From positions 682,001 through 746,000 of the forward strand of contig NZ_CP168030.1 of assembly GCF_041529975.1 (NCBI RefSeq): a DNA stretch of 64,000 bases, written 5' to 3'. This document shows positions 52,353-60,748 of this stretch, one piece after another. The notes under the pieces are model-generated. The model searched no databases. It was not told the DNA's origin and was given only the letters and a program-made list of their open reading frames with translations. Every line of letters starts with the position of its first letter. Within the stretch, counting starts at the first letter, position 1. A program made the translations under genes and the position numbers. The DNA is from Microbacterium maritypicum (GTDB lineage: Bacteria > Actinomycetota > Actinomycetes > Actinomycetales > Microbacteriaceae).

Positions 52353-52389
52353 GGGCGAGGGCGTGGGCGAGGGCGAGGGCGTGGGGCGG
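52353..52389 (+). repeat. GGGCGW hexamer repeat / G-quadruplex motif
   Basis: GGGCGA (52353-52358), GGGCGT, GGGCGA, GGGCGA and GGGCGT (52377-52382) are followed by GGGGCGG (52383-52389). This gives six G-tracts of three or more with 3-nt loops, a canonical quadruplex pattern on the plus strand, which is the template strand for the flanking minus-strand genes. Confidence 0.8.
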
Positions 52390-52401
52390 ACCGCCTCGCC
52401 T

Positions 52402-53112
52402 TCAGGCGTCGCTGGTCGTGGCGCGCTTCGCGCTCGCGCCCCGCATGATCCGCGCGACCGCCGTGATCAGGAACAGCTGACCGGTGATGCCCTCGGCGAT
52501 GGCCACCGCCTGGCCGCCGGTACCGACCGGCACGAGATTTCCGTAACCGGTCGTCGTGAGCGCCGTGAAGGAGAAGAACAGCTGATTGCCGAGCGAGTCG
52601 AGGCTTGCCTCGCCGAACAGCGGATCCACCGAGATCTGCGACATCAGGTTGTACACGAAGGCGAAGAACATGCCGACGAGGATGTAGGCGGTGATCGCCG
52701 CCAGCAGCGCCTCCAGATTGAGGCCGCGCCGGGTCACCTGGTGGGCGATGACGACCCACGGGGCGACGAGCAGTGCGATCATCGACGCGGCCGAGAGTGG
52801 GATGGCGAGCAATGGTCCTTCGAGTCCGAACAGGTCGGCGATGACGGCGGTGACCCCGGCGACGGAGAGCACGACCCAGGAGACCCGCTGCACCATGCGT
52901 CGGGCCCGGGTCACATGAAAGACCATGGCGACCGTCGCAAGCATGGGGAGGAAGGCCCACGGGCTCGGGTCGGTGCTGGGCTGTATCGCGCACAGGCCGT
53001 ACGACACGATGAGCAGGATGAGGACGATCCCGTACCCGAGAGCGCGGTCATCCCACCGGCGGCCGAGCCGACCTCTGACGTGCTGCTCGTCCACCGCTTC
53101 TGTCAGGGGCAT
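52402..53112 (-). CDS. Potassium-channel-like membrane protein, copy B
   Basis: 236 residues from the ATG at 53112 (GGAGTCGCC before it); the frame extends upstream without a good site. Same architecture as copy A: six hydrophobic segments, filter in LTTTGYGNLVP, and the shared end GITGQLFLITAVARIMRGA. Related helix LLAAITAYILVGMFFAFVYN. It is separated from DUF2252 by 187 bp containing the GGGCGW repeat, unlike copy A, which overlaps DUF2252. A possible -10 GATACT (minus strand 53161-53166) precedes it. Confidence 0.85.
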   Translation of the reverse strand: MPLTEAVDEQHVRGRLGRRWDDRALGYGIVLILLIVSYGLCAIQPSTDPSPWAFLPMLATVAMVFHVTRARRMVQRVSWVVLSVAGVTAVIADLFGLEGPLLAIPLSAASMIALLVAPWVVIAHQVTRRGLNLEALLAAITAYILVGMFFAFVYNLMSQISVDPLFGEASLDSLGNQLFFSFTALTTTGYGNLVPVGTGGQAVAIAEGITGQLFLITAVARIMRGASAKRATTSDA

Positions 53113-53258
53113 GGCGACTCCACTTCGGTGCGATGGACGCCGTCGTCCATGATGTGCGGCCAGTATCCCAGCGCCGGGGCGCATCCCCTCTCAGGGCGAG
53201 TGCGCGTCGGCGGGAACGGGAGTCGCGGCCCCGGTTCGAGACTGTCCGCCGAACCCGT

Positions 53259-53264
53259 TATGAT
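53259..53264 (+). promoter_or_regulatory. -10 hexamer of tRNA-Ser(GCU)
   Basis: TATGAT lies 34 bases before the tRNA 5' end. The -35 (TTCGAG near 53235-53240) is weak. Confidence 0.4.
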
Positions 53265-53298
53265 GGCTGAGTGCATCCGATCTTCGGGTCGGATCCAC

Positions 53299-53387
53299 GG
53301 AGACGTCGCATAGTCCGGCCGAGTGCACCACCCTGCTAAGGTGGAGTCCCCTCACGGGGACCAGGGGTTCAAATCCCCTCGTCTCCG
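53299..53387 (+). tRNA. tRNA-Ser(GCU)
   Basis: 89 nt. Acceptor arms GGAGACG and CGTCTCC pair fully, with discriminator G and no encoded CCA. Anticodon stem CCACC/GGTGG with loop CTGCTAA, anticodon GCT at 53335-53337. A long variable arm (GTCCCCTCACGGGGAC) and T-arm GGGG-TTCAAAT-CCCC follow. Confidence 0.95.
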
Positions 53388-53445
53388 CACTTTCTTTCTT
53401 CGCTTGCGGGCCCGGTCGTCTGTCGTTCACGGCAGACTCGAGAGC

Positions 53446-54120
53446 ATGTTCCGCGACATCACGACCGTCGTCTTCGACGTGCTCGGCACCCTCGTCGACG
53501 AACCCCGCGGCCTTCGCACCGCCATCGCCGAAGCGGTGGGCGCTGCCCGTGACCCTGACGAGCTGCTCGGTGTCTGGCAGGGTCACATCGAACGCGAACA
53601 GGCCCGCATCGGGCGAGGCGCACGCGACTACGCCGACACCGAGAGCCTCGATCGCGAGGCAGCGCTGCGGGTGGCTGAAGCGGCGGGGCTCGACGACCAG
53701 GCCCGCATCGATCGACTGGCATCCGCGGCTGAGCGGCTTCCGCCCTGGGACGACTCCGCCGACGGTGTCGCGCGACTCGCGCAGAGGTTCCGCGTGCTCG
53801 GGCTGTCGAATGCGACGACGAAGACGCTGCATCGGCTGGGAGCGCACGCCGGCCTGGAATGGGATCTGGCGCTCTCGGCGGACGCCGTCCGCGCCTACAA
53901 GCCTGCCCCCGAGGTCTACGCTCTGGCGGTGGAAGCTGCGGGCGGTGATCCTTCGCGCGTGCTGATGGTCGCGGCCCATGCCTGGGATCTGCGGGGCGCG
54001 CAGGCGGTGGGAATGCGGACTGTATACGTGCGACGCCCGGTGGGGGACCCGCCGACTCCGTCAGACACGTTCGACGGTCGATTCGACGGACTTCAGCAGC
54101 TCGCCGACGCGCTCATCTAG
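53446..54120 (+). CDS. HAD-superfamily hydrolase (haloacid dehalogenase-like)
   Basis: 224 residues from the ATG at 53446; the frame opens earlier inside the tRNA, which is not coding. Motif I is VVFDVLGTLVDEP (nucleophile Asp; DxxGT), motif II LGLSNATTKTLHRL, then YKPAPEVYALAVEAAG and VAAHAWDLRGAQAVGM, the C-terminal blocks of L-2-haloacid dehalogenase-type HADs. The second Asp of the usual DxD is replaced by Leu in DVLGT, as in dehalogenases, where the residue is not Asp. Substrate unknown. Confidence 0.85.
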   Translation: MFRDITTVVFDVLGTLVDEPRGLRTAIAEAVGAARDPDELLGVWQGHIEREQARIGRGARDYADTESLDREAALRVAEAAGLDDQARIDRLASAAERLPPWDDSADGVARLAQRFRVLGLSNATTKTLHRLGAHAGLEWDLALSADAVRAYKPAPEVYALAVEAAGGDPSRVLMVAAHAWDLRGAQAVGMRTVYVRRPVGDPPTPSDTFDGRFDGLQQLADALI

Positions 54121-54140
54121 AGCGCGGCGGATCGATCCTC

Positions 54141-54178
54141 TTCTCTCAGCAGCAGCTGCCCTTTCTCTCAGCAGCAGC
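54141..54178 (-). repeat. 16-bp direct repeat covering the stop of the Cys-tail gene
   Basis: TTCTCTCAGCAGCAGC occurs at 54141-54156 and again at 54163-54178. The second copy contains the stop codon and the TGC codons of the gene on the minus strand. CAG/CTG-rich repeats of this kind change length by slippage. Confidence 0.8.
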
Positions 54179-54683
54179 AGCCGCCCGCCGAGCGCGCGCT
54201 GCCGATGGGCTCGACCTCCGTCGACTCGTCCGCGATGCCGAAGCGGATCAGCGCGCGCGGGTCGAAATGGTCATCCGGTGGTGCGACATCGGGCGCCACT
54301 GCGTGGAGAAGGGTGAAGTCGGCCGCAGCGCCCACCACCAGCAGAGCTCCGACCGGGAAGCAGTCGATCACGAGGTGGAACTCGTCATCGCGCTGCTGCA
54401 CGGTCATCCCGGTGATCGACCAGGCCGTGAACTCATCCGCCATCGGCGTGCAGCGCCAGCTCTGCTGCTCCACGCCGGTCACCCGCAACAGTGCAGTGGT
54501 GCCGCGCAGACGTGTCGACTGCCCCAGTTCCAGGAGCACGCCGACAGTCCCGCCGAGCACATCGACGAGGATCCGTGTGATCTGGGAGCCCACCAGCGCA
54601 TCATCCGTCAGGAACGGATTCTCCCCGTCCGGGAGTGGCGGAAGCGCGCCGGGTACGCCGATGAGCAGGTCGTTCACGTTCAT
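54168..54683 (-). CDS. Hypothetical protein ending in three cysteines
   Basis: 171 residues from the ATG at 54683. A short Pro/Leu-rich N-terminus (LLIGVPGALPPLPDGENPF) precedes a beta-rich body (VGSQITRILVDVLGGTVGVL, LLRVTGVEQQSWRC, FHLVIDCFPVGALLVVGAAA). The C-terminus is SARSAGGCCC, encoded by TGC repeats next to a duplicated stop region. The body faintly resembles DUF6188 proteins; I do not rely on that. No signal peptide or membrane helix. Stands alone between a HAD gene (convergent) and the NSS transporter (divergent). Confidence 0.65.
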   Translation of the reverse strand: MNVNDLLIGVPGALPPLPDGENPFLTDDALVGSQITRILVDVLGGTVGVLLELGQSTRLRGTTALLRVTGVEQQSWRCTPMADEFTAWSITGMTVQQRDDEFHLVIDCFPVGALLVVGAAADFTLLHAVAPDVAPPDDHFDPRALIRFGIADESTEVEPIGSARSAGGCCC

Positions 54684-54826
54684 GGCTATTCGCTCTCCCC
54701 AGAGATCCCCCGACCGTTCGAGAGTATGTGATCGCGGTTCACAAATTCTGAACGCCGAATGTGAAGGGGCACCAGGGGTGCGGGGCGACGCCGACGAGGT
54801 GTGCTGCGTTCGTCGTGGCCCTCCGG

Positions 54827-54832
54827 TAGTCT
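54827..54832 (+). promoter_or_regulatory. -10 hexamer of the NSS transporter gene
   Basis: TAGTCT ends seven bases before the ATG at 54840, consistent with a leaderless transcript. Confidence 0.4.
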
Positions 54833-54839
54833 CACCGGC

Positions 54840-56462
54840 ATGGCCACCGCATCGACGCAGACCCATAAACGCGAGGCTTTCGGATCGCGGAACGTGTTCA
54901 TCCTGTCGGCGATCGGATCTGCGGTCGGCCTCGGGAACATCTGGCGGTTCCCCTATGTCGCCTATGAGGGCGGCGGTGGGGCCTTCCTCATCCCGTATCT
55001 GTGCGCGCTGCTGACGGCGGGCATCCCGCTGCTGTTCTTCGACTACGCGATCGGGCACCGGTTCCGCGGTTCGGCGCCGCTGGCGTTCCGCCGCATGCAC
55101 CGGGCGGCCGAGCCCCTCGGCTGGTGGCAGGTGCTGATCTGCGTCGTTATCGCGGTGTACTACGCGGTGATCATCGCGTGGGCGGCCATGTACACCTGGT
55201 TCTCGGCCCAGCTCACCTGGGGGCCGGGGAACGAGAACGACTTCTTCTTCATCGACTTCCTGCGGTCGGCGGACGTCGCGGAGGTCGGGGTCTCGACCGA
55301 GTTCGTGCCGCAGGTCGGCATCCCCCTGGTCGTGGTCTGGCTGATCGTGATCGTGATCATGGCGCTCGGCGTGAAGCGCGGCATCGGCCGCGCGAACATG
55401 ATCCTGATGCCGTTGCTCACCGTGATGTTCGCGATCCTCGTGGTGCAGTCGCTCTTCCTCCCCGGTGCGATGGAAGGTCTGAACGCGTTCTTCACCCCGA
55501 ACTGGGAGGCGCTCGCCGACCCGGGCGTCTGGGCCTCCGCCTATGGGCACATCTTCTTCTCGCTGTCGGTCGCCTTCGGCATCATGGTGACCTATTCCTC
55601 CTATCTGAAGCGCAAGACCGACCTCACCGGATCCGGGCTGGTCGTGGCTTTCGCCAACTCCGGCTTCGAGATCCTCGCCGGTATCGGCGTCTTCGCCGCA
55701 CTCGGGTTCATGGCGCAGGCACAGGGGACCGAGGTCGCCGGCGTCGCGTCCTCGGGCATTGGGTTGGCGTTCATCGCCTTCCCGACGATCGTCTCGCAGG
55801 CCACCGGGGGCTCGATCATCGGCGTGCTGTTCTTCGGCGCGCTCGTGTTCGCGGGGGTCACCTCACTCATCTCGATCCTCGAAGTGATCGTCGCCGCGCT
55901 GCAGGACAAGCTGGGCTGGGCGCGCGTGCGCACGACGCTCACGGTGGCCATCCCGCTCGCGATCGTCTCGATGGCGCTCTTCTCGACGACCACGGCTTTG
56001 TCGGTGCTCGATACGGCGGATGCCTTCGTCAATGCGTTCGGCATCATGGCCGTCGCGCTGGTGGCGGTGATCATCGTCGCGTGGCTGCTGCACAAGCTCC
56101 CGGTGTTCGTCGAGCACCTCAACCGCCGTTCCAGCTTCCGGGTCGGACTGCTCTGGAAGCTGCTCGTCGGCGTGCTCGCGCCGCTGGTGCTCGGTTACCT
56201 GCTCGTCAGCGAGCTCATGACGAAGATCAACGAGCCGTACAGCGGGTATCCGGGGTGGTTCCTCGCGATCTTCGGCTGGGGCATGGTGATCGCCCTCGTC
56301 GTGCTGGCGCTGCTGCTGTCGGCGCTGCCGTGGAGCGGACGCTCGCACGCGAAGGACGACCCGGAGTACGACGAGTTCCTGGCCGAGGAGCAGTACGAGC
56401 CGGATGCGGAGACGTCGGCTGTTCCGATCGTCGCGACGCCGGAGAAGGGAGAACGCGCATGA
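54840..56462 (+). CDS. Sodium-dependent amino-acid transporter, NSS family
   Basis: 540 residues from the ATG at 54840. Twelve membrane segments expected. The first helix has SAIGSAVGLGNIWRFPYVAY, the sodium-binding and substrate-binding signature of the neurotransmitter:sodium symporter fold (as in MetP, LeuT). EGGGGAFLIPYLCALL is the second conserved block. A C-terminal acidic tail (YDEFLAEEQYEPDAETSA) is present. With the following MetS-like gene it matches the methionine/alanine importer MetPS of Corynebacterium. Stop overlaps metS (ATGA). Confidence 0.93.
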   Translation: MATASTQTHKREAFGSRNVFILSAIGSAVGLGNIWRFPYVAYEGGGGAFLIPYLCALLTAGIPLLFFDYAIGHRFRGSAPLAFRRMHRAAEPLGWWQVLICVVIAVYYAVIIAWAAMYTWFSAQLTWGPGNENDFFFIDFLRSADVAEVGVSTEFVPQVGIPLVVVWLIVIVIMALGVKRGIGRANMILMPLLTVMFAILVVQSLFLPGAMEGLNAFFTPNWEALADPGVWASAYGHIFFSLSVAFGIMVTYSSYLKRKTDLTGSGLVVAFANSGFEILAGIGVFAALGFMAQAQGTEVAGVASSGIGLAFIAFPTIVSQATGGSIIGVLFFGALVFAGVTSLISILEVIVAALQDKLGWARVRTTLTVAIPLAIVSMALFSTTTALSVLDTADAFVNAFGIMAVALVAVIIVAWLLHKLPVFVEHLNRRSSFRVGLLWKLLVGVLAPLVLGYLLVSELMTKINEPYSGYPGWFLAIFGWGMVIALVVLALLLSALPWSGRSHAKDDPEYDEFLAEEQYEPDAETSAVPIVATPEKGERA

Positions 56463-56593
56463 CCACGACAGCGATCGTCATGATGATCATCGCCATGGTC
56501 ACGATCTGGGGCGGCCTCGTCGCCGCGATCGTGAATCTCGCCCGTCATCCCGAGGCCGCGGAGAACGAGCCGGCACCGCCCGTCGAGCTGTGA
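56459..56593 (+). CDS. metS: Small subunit of methionine/alanine NSS importer
   Basis: 44 residues: a single membrane helix, MTTTAIVMMIIAMVTIWGGL, with a continuing AAIVNLARHP and an acidic Pro-rich tail. It overlaps the transporter stop by four bases. This length, position and sequence (WGGLxxxIxNLxxHP) match MetS-type small subunits (MaAIMP_sms, PF16951) needed for MetP function. Too short for many gene finders. Confidence 0.88.
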   Translation: MTTTAIVMMIIAMVTIWGGLVAAIVNLARHPEAAENEPAPPVEL

Positions 56594-56686
56594 CCGCGCG
56601 CTGACGGCGAGCCGATCGCATCCGACCTGAGAAGTCGGGTGCCGGCGGCCCGGGCGCGGCGACGATGGTGGGGAAAGGAGGACCTC

Positions 56687-57550
56687 ATGATCGGAACGCT
56701 CAACGCCCTGGTCGATCTCGTCGAAGCCACTCGCTCCGACGAGCTCGACGTCGCCGGGTTCGCACGCGAGCACGGCACGACCGAATACCACCTGCGGCGG
56801 ATGTTCTCGGCGCTGGCCGGCATGCCGCTGTCGGAGTACGTGCGGCGCCGTCGCATGACGCTCGCCGGCGCGGAACTCGCCGCCGGCGCCTCGAGCCTGC
56901 TCGATGTGGCCGTGCGCCACGGATACGGCTCGGTCGAGGCTTTCGGTCGCGCCTTCCGTGCGGTGCACGGCATCGGGCCGGCCGACGCGCGCCGAGACGG
57001 GGGTCCTCTCCGTACACAACCCACGCTCCGGTTCCGCCTGAGCGTCGAAGGGAGCACCCCGATGGACGTCACCATCACCCACCGTCCCGCGTTCGTCCTC
57101 GCCGGTCACGCCGCCGAGGTCCCGCTGATCCACGAGGGCGTCAACCCGCACATCCAGGCGCACATCGCCGCCATCCCGCCCGAGGAGCACGCGCGCCTCA
57201 AGGCGCTCGCCGACGCCGAACCGGCCGGGATCCTCGCGATCACCGCCGACATCGAGCCGGATGCTGCGGAGGGCACGCCGCTCACATACCTGCACGGCGT
57301 CGCGCTGCAGGACACCACCGCGGTGCCCGACGACCTCGATTCCCTGCGCCTCGACGAAGGGTCCTGGGCGGTCTTCGCCGCGCGGGGTCCGTTCCCGGCG
57401 ACGCTGCAGAACCTGTGGGCGGCCACGGCGACCGAGTGGTTCCCGTCGAACCCGTGGCGGCTGCGGCCCGGCCCCTCGATCGTGCGCTACCTCGAGTTCA
57501 CCGGCGACTTCGCGTCGTGCGAGCTCTGGCTGCCCGTCGAGCAGGACTGA
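56687..57550 (+). CDS. AraC-family regulator with GyrI-like effector domain
   Basis: 287 residues from the ATG at 56687 with a near-perfect GGAAAGGAGG ribosome site; longer frames start within that site. The N-terminal AraC double HTH (about 1-105) has LDVAGFAREHGTTEYHLRRM and LLDVAVRHGYGSVEAFGRAF. The C-terminal GyrI-like small-molecule-binding domain (about 125-287) has MDVTITHRPAFVLAGHAAEV and SWAVFAARGPFPATLQNLW. This Rob/BmrR-type layout senses drugs or other small molecules. No obvious target gene adjoins it. Confidence 0.9.
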   Translation: MIGTLNALVDLVEATRSDELDVAGFAREHGTTEYHLRRMFSALAGMPLSEYVRRRRMTLAGAELAAGASSLLDVAVRHGYGSVEAFGRAFRAVHGIGPADARRDGGPLRTQPTLRFRLSVEGSTPMDVTITHRPAFVLAGHAAEVPLIHEGVNPHIQAHIAAIPPEEHARLKALADAEPAGILAITADIEPDAAEGTPLTYLHGVALQDTTAVPDDLDSLRLDEGSWAVFAARGPFPATLQNLWAATATEWFPSNPWRLRPGPSIVRYLEFTGDFASCELWLPVEQD

Positions 57551-57577
57551 ACACCCGATGCCCCGCGTCGACGTCGA

Positions 57578-58357
57578 TCAGCGCGGGGCATCGCCCTTCC
57601 TGGGCGGGCGATAGGTACCGATGATCGCGGCGATGAGATCGGAGTAGGCGGCGTCCTGGCTGGAGAAGCTGCCGTTGTTGCGGCCGTGCCGCAGCACCTC
57701 GACACGGTCGGACACCGCCTGCACGTCGGCGATGTTGTGACTGATGAACACGACGCCCAGCCCGAGCTCACGGAGCTGCTCGATGTGGGTGAGCACGTCG
57801 GCGGTCTGCGCGACGCTGAGCGAAGCGGTCGGCTCATCGAGCACGACCAGCCGGGGCTGGCTGATGAGGGTGCGTGCGATCGCCACGGCCTGTCGTTGGC
57901 CACCGGACAGGGAGTTGAGCGGCGTGCGGGTCGACGGGATGTTGGCGGCCAGATCGGTCAGCGCCTGCCGCGTCGCGTTCTCCATCTCGCCCTCGCGCAG
58001 CATGCCTTTGGAGGTGCGCAGCTCGCGTCCGAGGAAGACGTTGGCCGTCACGTCGAGGTTCTCGCAGACGGCGAGGTCCTGGAAGACCGTCGCGATGCCG
58101 AGTCGGTTCGCCTCGGCGGGGGAGGAGATGTCGACGCGCTCGCCGTTGATGCGGATCTCGCCGGAGGTCGGGGTGAGAGCACCCGCGATGACCTTCGCCA
58201 GCGTCGACTTGCCGGCGGCGTTGTCGCCGACGAGGCCGACCACCTCGCGCGCGTTCACCGTGAAATCGACGTCGGTGAGCGCCTCGACGGCACCGAAGCG
58301 CTTCGTGATGCCGCGCAGGGTGAGCAGCGGCTCCGCCTGCGACGCCGAGAGAGTCAT
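57578..58357 (-). CDS. Single-domain sugar ABC ATPase
   Basis: 259 residues from the ATG at 58357 (ATGA with the ROK stop). One NBD: Walker A GDNAAGKST, Q-loop VFQDLAVCENLDV, signature LNSLSGGQRQAVAIARTL, Walker B LVVLDEPTASL. It ends soon after, as FrcA-type fructose importer ATPases do. A two-domain ATPase (60745-62286) already serves the neighbouring permease, so this one is surplus; it may serve another permease, or replace the first under some conditions. That is inference. Confidence 0.88.
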   Translation of the reverse strand: MTLSASQAEPLLTLRGITKRFGAVEALTDVDFTVNAREVVGLVGDNAAGKSTLAKVIAGALTPTSGEIRINGERVDISSPAEANRLGIATVFQDLAVCENLDVTANVFLGRELRTSKGMLREGEMENATRQALTDLAANIPSTRTPLNSLSGGQRQAVAIARTLISQPRLVVLDEPTASLSVAQTADVLTHIEQLRELGLGVVFISHNIADVQAVSDRVEVLRHGRNNGSFSSQDAAYSDLIAAIIGTYRPPRKGDAPR

Positions 58358-59532
58358 GAGCGGCCCTCGAGAAGCTGGGACGGATCGGTCGACTGCAGGA
58401 TGTGGATGGTCGCGCCGACGAGCACCGTGTCCTTGCCGAACGACGCGGGGATCGGTTCGCGGCGAGGAGCGCGGCGCTGCGGCGCGTGCTCGCGCAGGGC
58501 GGCGCCGAACGGCAGCAGGAAGACCGGGCCGGCGTCGGCGAGCTCGCCGCCGATCGTGATGATCTCGGGGTCGAGCGTCTGACAGACACCCGCGACCACA
58601 CGGCCGAGCGTCGCGCCCGCATCGGAGACCACCCGCGCGCAGCCGGGGTCGCCGGCGGCGGCGCGGGCGATGACGTCCTTGAAGGTGACCTGGCCGTAGG
58701 CGGCCCGCAGCGGTGCCGTGACGGCCTCGGCTCCGACGACGGTCTCGAGGCAACCGCGCTGCCCGCAGGGGCAGATGGATCCGGCGGGGTCGACCTGCAC
58801 GTGTCCGATCTCACCCGCCGTGCCCCCGCGTCCGCGGTAGAGCCGCGAATCGATGATCATGCCGGCACTCGTCGTGTACGAGGCGTTGATGAACAGGCTG
58901 TCCGCGACGTCCCGTGCCGTGCCGAGCGTCGCCTCGGCGAGCGCGGCGAGGTTGGCGTCCTTCTCGACCAGCACCGGGCATCCGAGGCGCTGTTCGACGA
59001 CCGCGGCGATGGGCTGCGATTCCCACCGCCTCATGACGCCCGGATAGGCGACCAGACCGGTGTCGGGGTCGATCGGCGCCGGAATCGCGATGCAGAGGCC
59101 GATCAGCTCGTCGGCCTGCGCCGCGATCATGTCCAGCATCTCGATGATGAGGAGCGTGATGCGATCGAGCACCGTGTCCTCGGCGTGGTCGGCCGGCAGC
59201 GGCATCGACCGGTCGGCGAGCACGGACTGCCCGACGTCGTTGAGACGCACCCGCATGCTGCGGCTTCCGATGTGCACGGCGGCCACCAGCCCGGCACGCC
59301 GGGCGATGGTGACGAGCTGTGCGCGACGGCCACTCCGCGAGGTCGGGTGAGTCTCCACCAGACCCGAGAGCGAGAGCTCCTTCACGATCGCCGACACCGT
59401 CGCCGTCGACAGGGTGGTCGCTTCGGCGAGCTCGACCTGGGTGAGCCCGCCGAAGCGCTTGACCGCGTCGACGATCTTGGCCGTGTTGGCCTCGCGCAAT
59501 CCCGACTGGGAACCGCTCGACCATCTGCTCAT
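58354..59532 (-). CDS. ROK-family transcriptional regulator
   Basis: 392 residues from the ATG at 59532. An N-terminal winged HTH (LREANTAKIVDAVKRFGGLT, ATTLSTATVSAIVKELSLSG) is followed by a ROK sugar-kinase-like domain with LCIAIPAPIDPDTG, the zinc-binding motif CPCGQRGCLE, and EIGHVQVDP. The Cys cluster (CPCGxxGCxE) is intact. It probably represses the monosaccharide import operon and may bind the palindromes at 63592-63743. The usual DNA site for ROK repressors is a long palindrome of this type. Confidence 0.9.
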   Translation of the reverse strand: MSRWSSGSQSGLREANTAKIVDAVKRFGGLTQVELAEATTLSTATVSAIVKELSLSGLVETHPTSRSGRRAQLVTIARRAGLVAAVHIGSRSMRVRLNDVGQSVLADRSMPLPADHAEDTVLDRITLLIIEMLDMIAAQADELIGLCIAIPAPIDPDTGLVAYPGVMRRWESQPIAAVVEQRLGCPVLVEKDANLAALAEATLGTARDVADSLFINASYTTSAGMIIDSRLYRGRGGTAGEIGHVQVDPAGSICPCGQRGCLETVVGAEAVTAPLRAAYGQVTFKDVIARAAAGDPGCARVVSDAGATLGRVVAGVCQTLDPEIITIGGELADAGPVFLLPFGAALREHAPQRRAPRREPIPASFGKDTVLVGATIHILQSTDPSQLLEGRS

Positions 59533-59569
59533 AGCGGGAGCATATCGCGTGGGATCGGCACCGCCGGGG

Positions 59570-60748
59570 TCAGCGGGCGGCACCCGCCCGACGCTTGTTC
59601 CAGACGTCGAAGGCCACGGCGATCAGGAGCACCAGGCCCTTCACGACCTGCTGTGTCGCCTGGTCGAGGCCCATGAGCTGCATGCCGTTGCTCATCACCG
59701 CCATGATCAGACCGCCGACGATCGCCCCGCCGACGCGCCCCACGCCACCGGTGACCGCAGCGCCGCCGATGAAGCAGGCGGCGATCGCGTCGAGCTCGAA
59801 CATGTTCCCTGCTCCCGGCTGCGCGCCGTTCGTGCGCGAGGAGAAGACGACGCCGGCGACACCGGCGAGCAGTCCCATGTTCACGAAGATCCAGAAGTTG
59901 ACGCGGCGCACGTTCACGCCGCTCAGCAGTGCGGCGTGCAGGTTGCCGCCGATCGCGTAGACGTGACGCCCGAATACGCTCTTCTGCGTGATGACCGAGT
60001 AGGCGATGATCAGCACGGCGAGGAGGATCAGCACGAACGGCAGACCGCGGCTGGTGGACAACTGGTAGCCGAACCACATCACGACGGCGGCGATCAGGGC
60101 GATCTTCAGGATGAACCAGCCCAGCGCCTCGACCGACTGCTGGTGCGCGACCTTCGAGCGTCGGCTGCGCACCTGCCACACCGCATAGCCGCCCACGCCG
60201 ATGGCGAAGATCACGAGGGTGAACACATCGACCCCGTAGCCGCCGAAGAGTCCGTTGAAGAATCCGTTGGCTATCGAGTAGTAGGTGCCGCCGAAGGGCG
60301 AGAGTGAGACGTTGCCCAGCACGATGAAGGTCAGGCCGCGGAAGAGCAGCATGCCGGCGAGCGTCACGATGAACGCCGGGATGCCGACGAATGCCACCCA
60401 GAACCCCTGCCACGCGCCGACCAGGAGGCCGACCACCAGCGCGGCGATGACGCCGACCCACCAGGGCAGCTGCATCCGGATCACGAGGACCGCGGCGGTG
60501 GCACCGGTGAGGGCGACGACCGAGCCGACGGAGAGGTCGATGTGACCGGCGATGATGACGATCACCATGCCGATCGCGAGGATCAGGATGTAGGAGTATT
60601 GCAGCACGATGTTCGTGAGGTTCCCCGGGGAGAGGAACGTCGGGTTCAGGATGGCGAAGAAGGCCACGATCGCGATGAAGGCGACGAGGATGCCGCTCTG
60701 GCGCAGGTTGCGCGTGGCGAGGCTCAACAGGTTGGTGACGCCGGTCAT
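59570..60748 (-). CDS. mmsB: Multiple monosaccharide ABC transporter permease
   Basis: 392 residues. BPD_transp_2 family with about ten helices: [40 protein letters not shown], and a large central insert (about residues 150-250) typical of the XylH/GguB/MmsB branch. [20 protein letters not shown] and [20 protein letters not shown] close it. It overlaps the ATPase gene (GTGA/ATGA type) at 60745. Confidence 0.88.
   Translation of the reverse strand: MTGVTNLLSLATRNLRQSGILVAFIAIVAFFAILNPTFLSPGNLTNIVLQYSYILILAIGMVIVIIAGHIDLSVGSVVALTGATAAVLVIRMQLPWWVGVIAALVVGLLVGAWQGFWVAFVGIPAFIVTLAGMLLFRGLTFIVLGNVSLSPFGGTYYSIANGFFNGLFGGYGVDVFTLVIFAIGVGGYAVWQVRSRRSKVAHQQSVEALGWFILKIALIAAVVMWFGYQLSTSRGLPFVLILLAVLIIAYSVITQKSVFGRHVYAIGGNLHAALLSGVNVRRVNFWIFVNMGLLAGVAGVVFSSRTNGAQPGAGNMFELDAIAACFIGGAAVTGGVGRVGGAIVGGLIMAVMSNGMQLMGLDQATQQVVKGLVLLIAVAFDVWNKRRAGAAR

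Noticed and set aside
53323..53445. N-terminal extension of the HAD gene beginning inside tRNA-Ser(GCU)
   Set aside because: The extension would read through the tRNA and has no ribosome site; the ATG at 53446 gives the normal family start.
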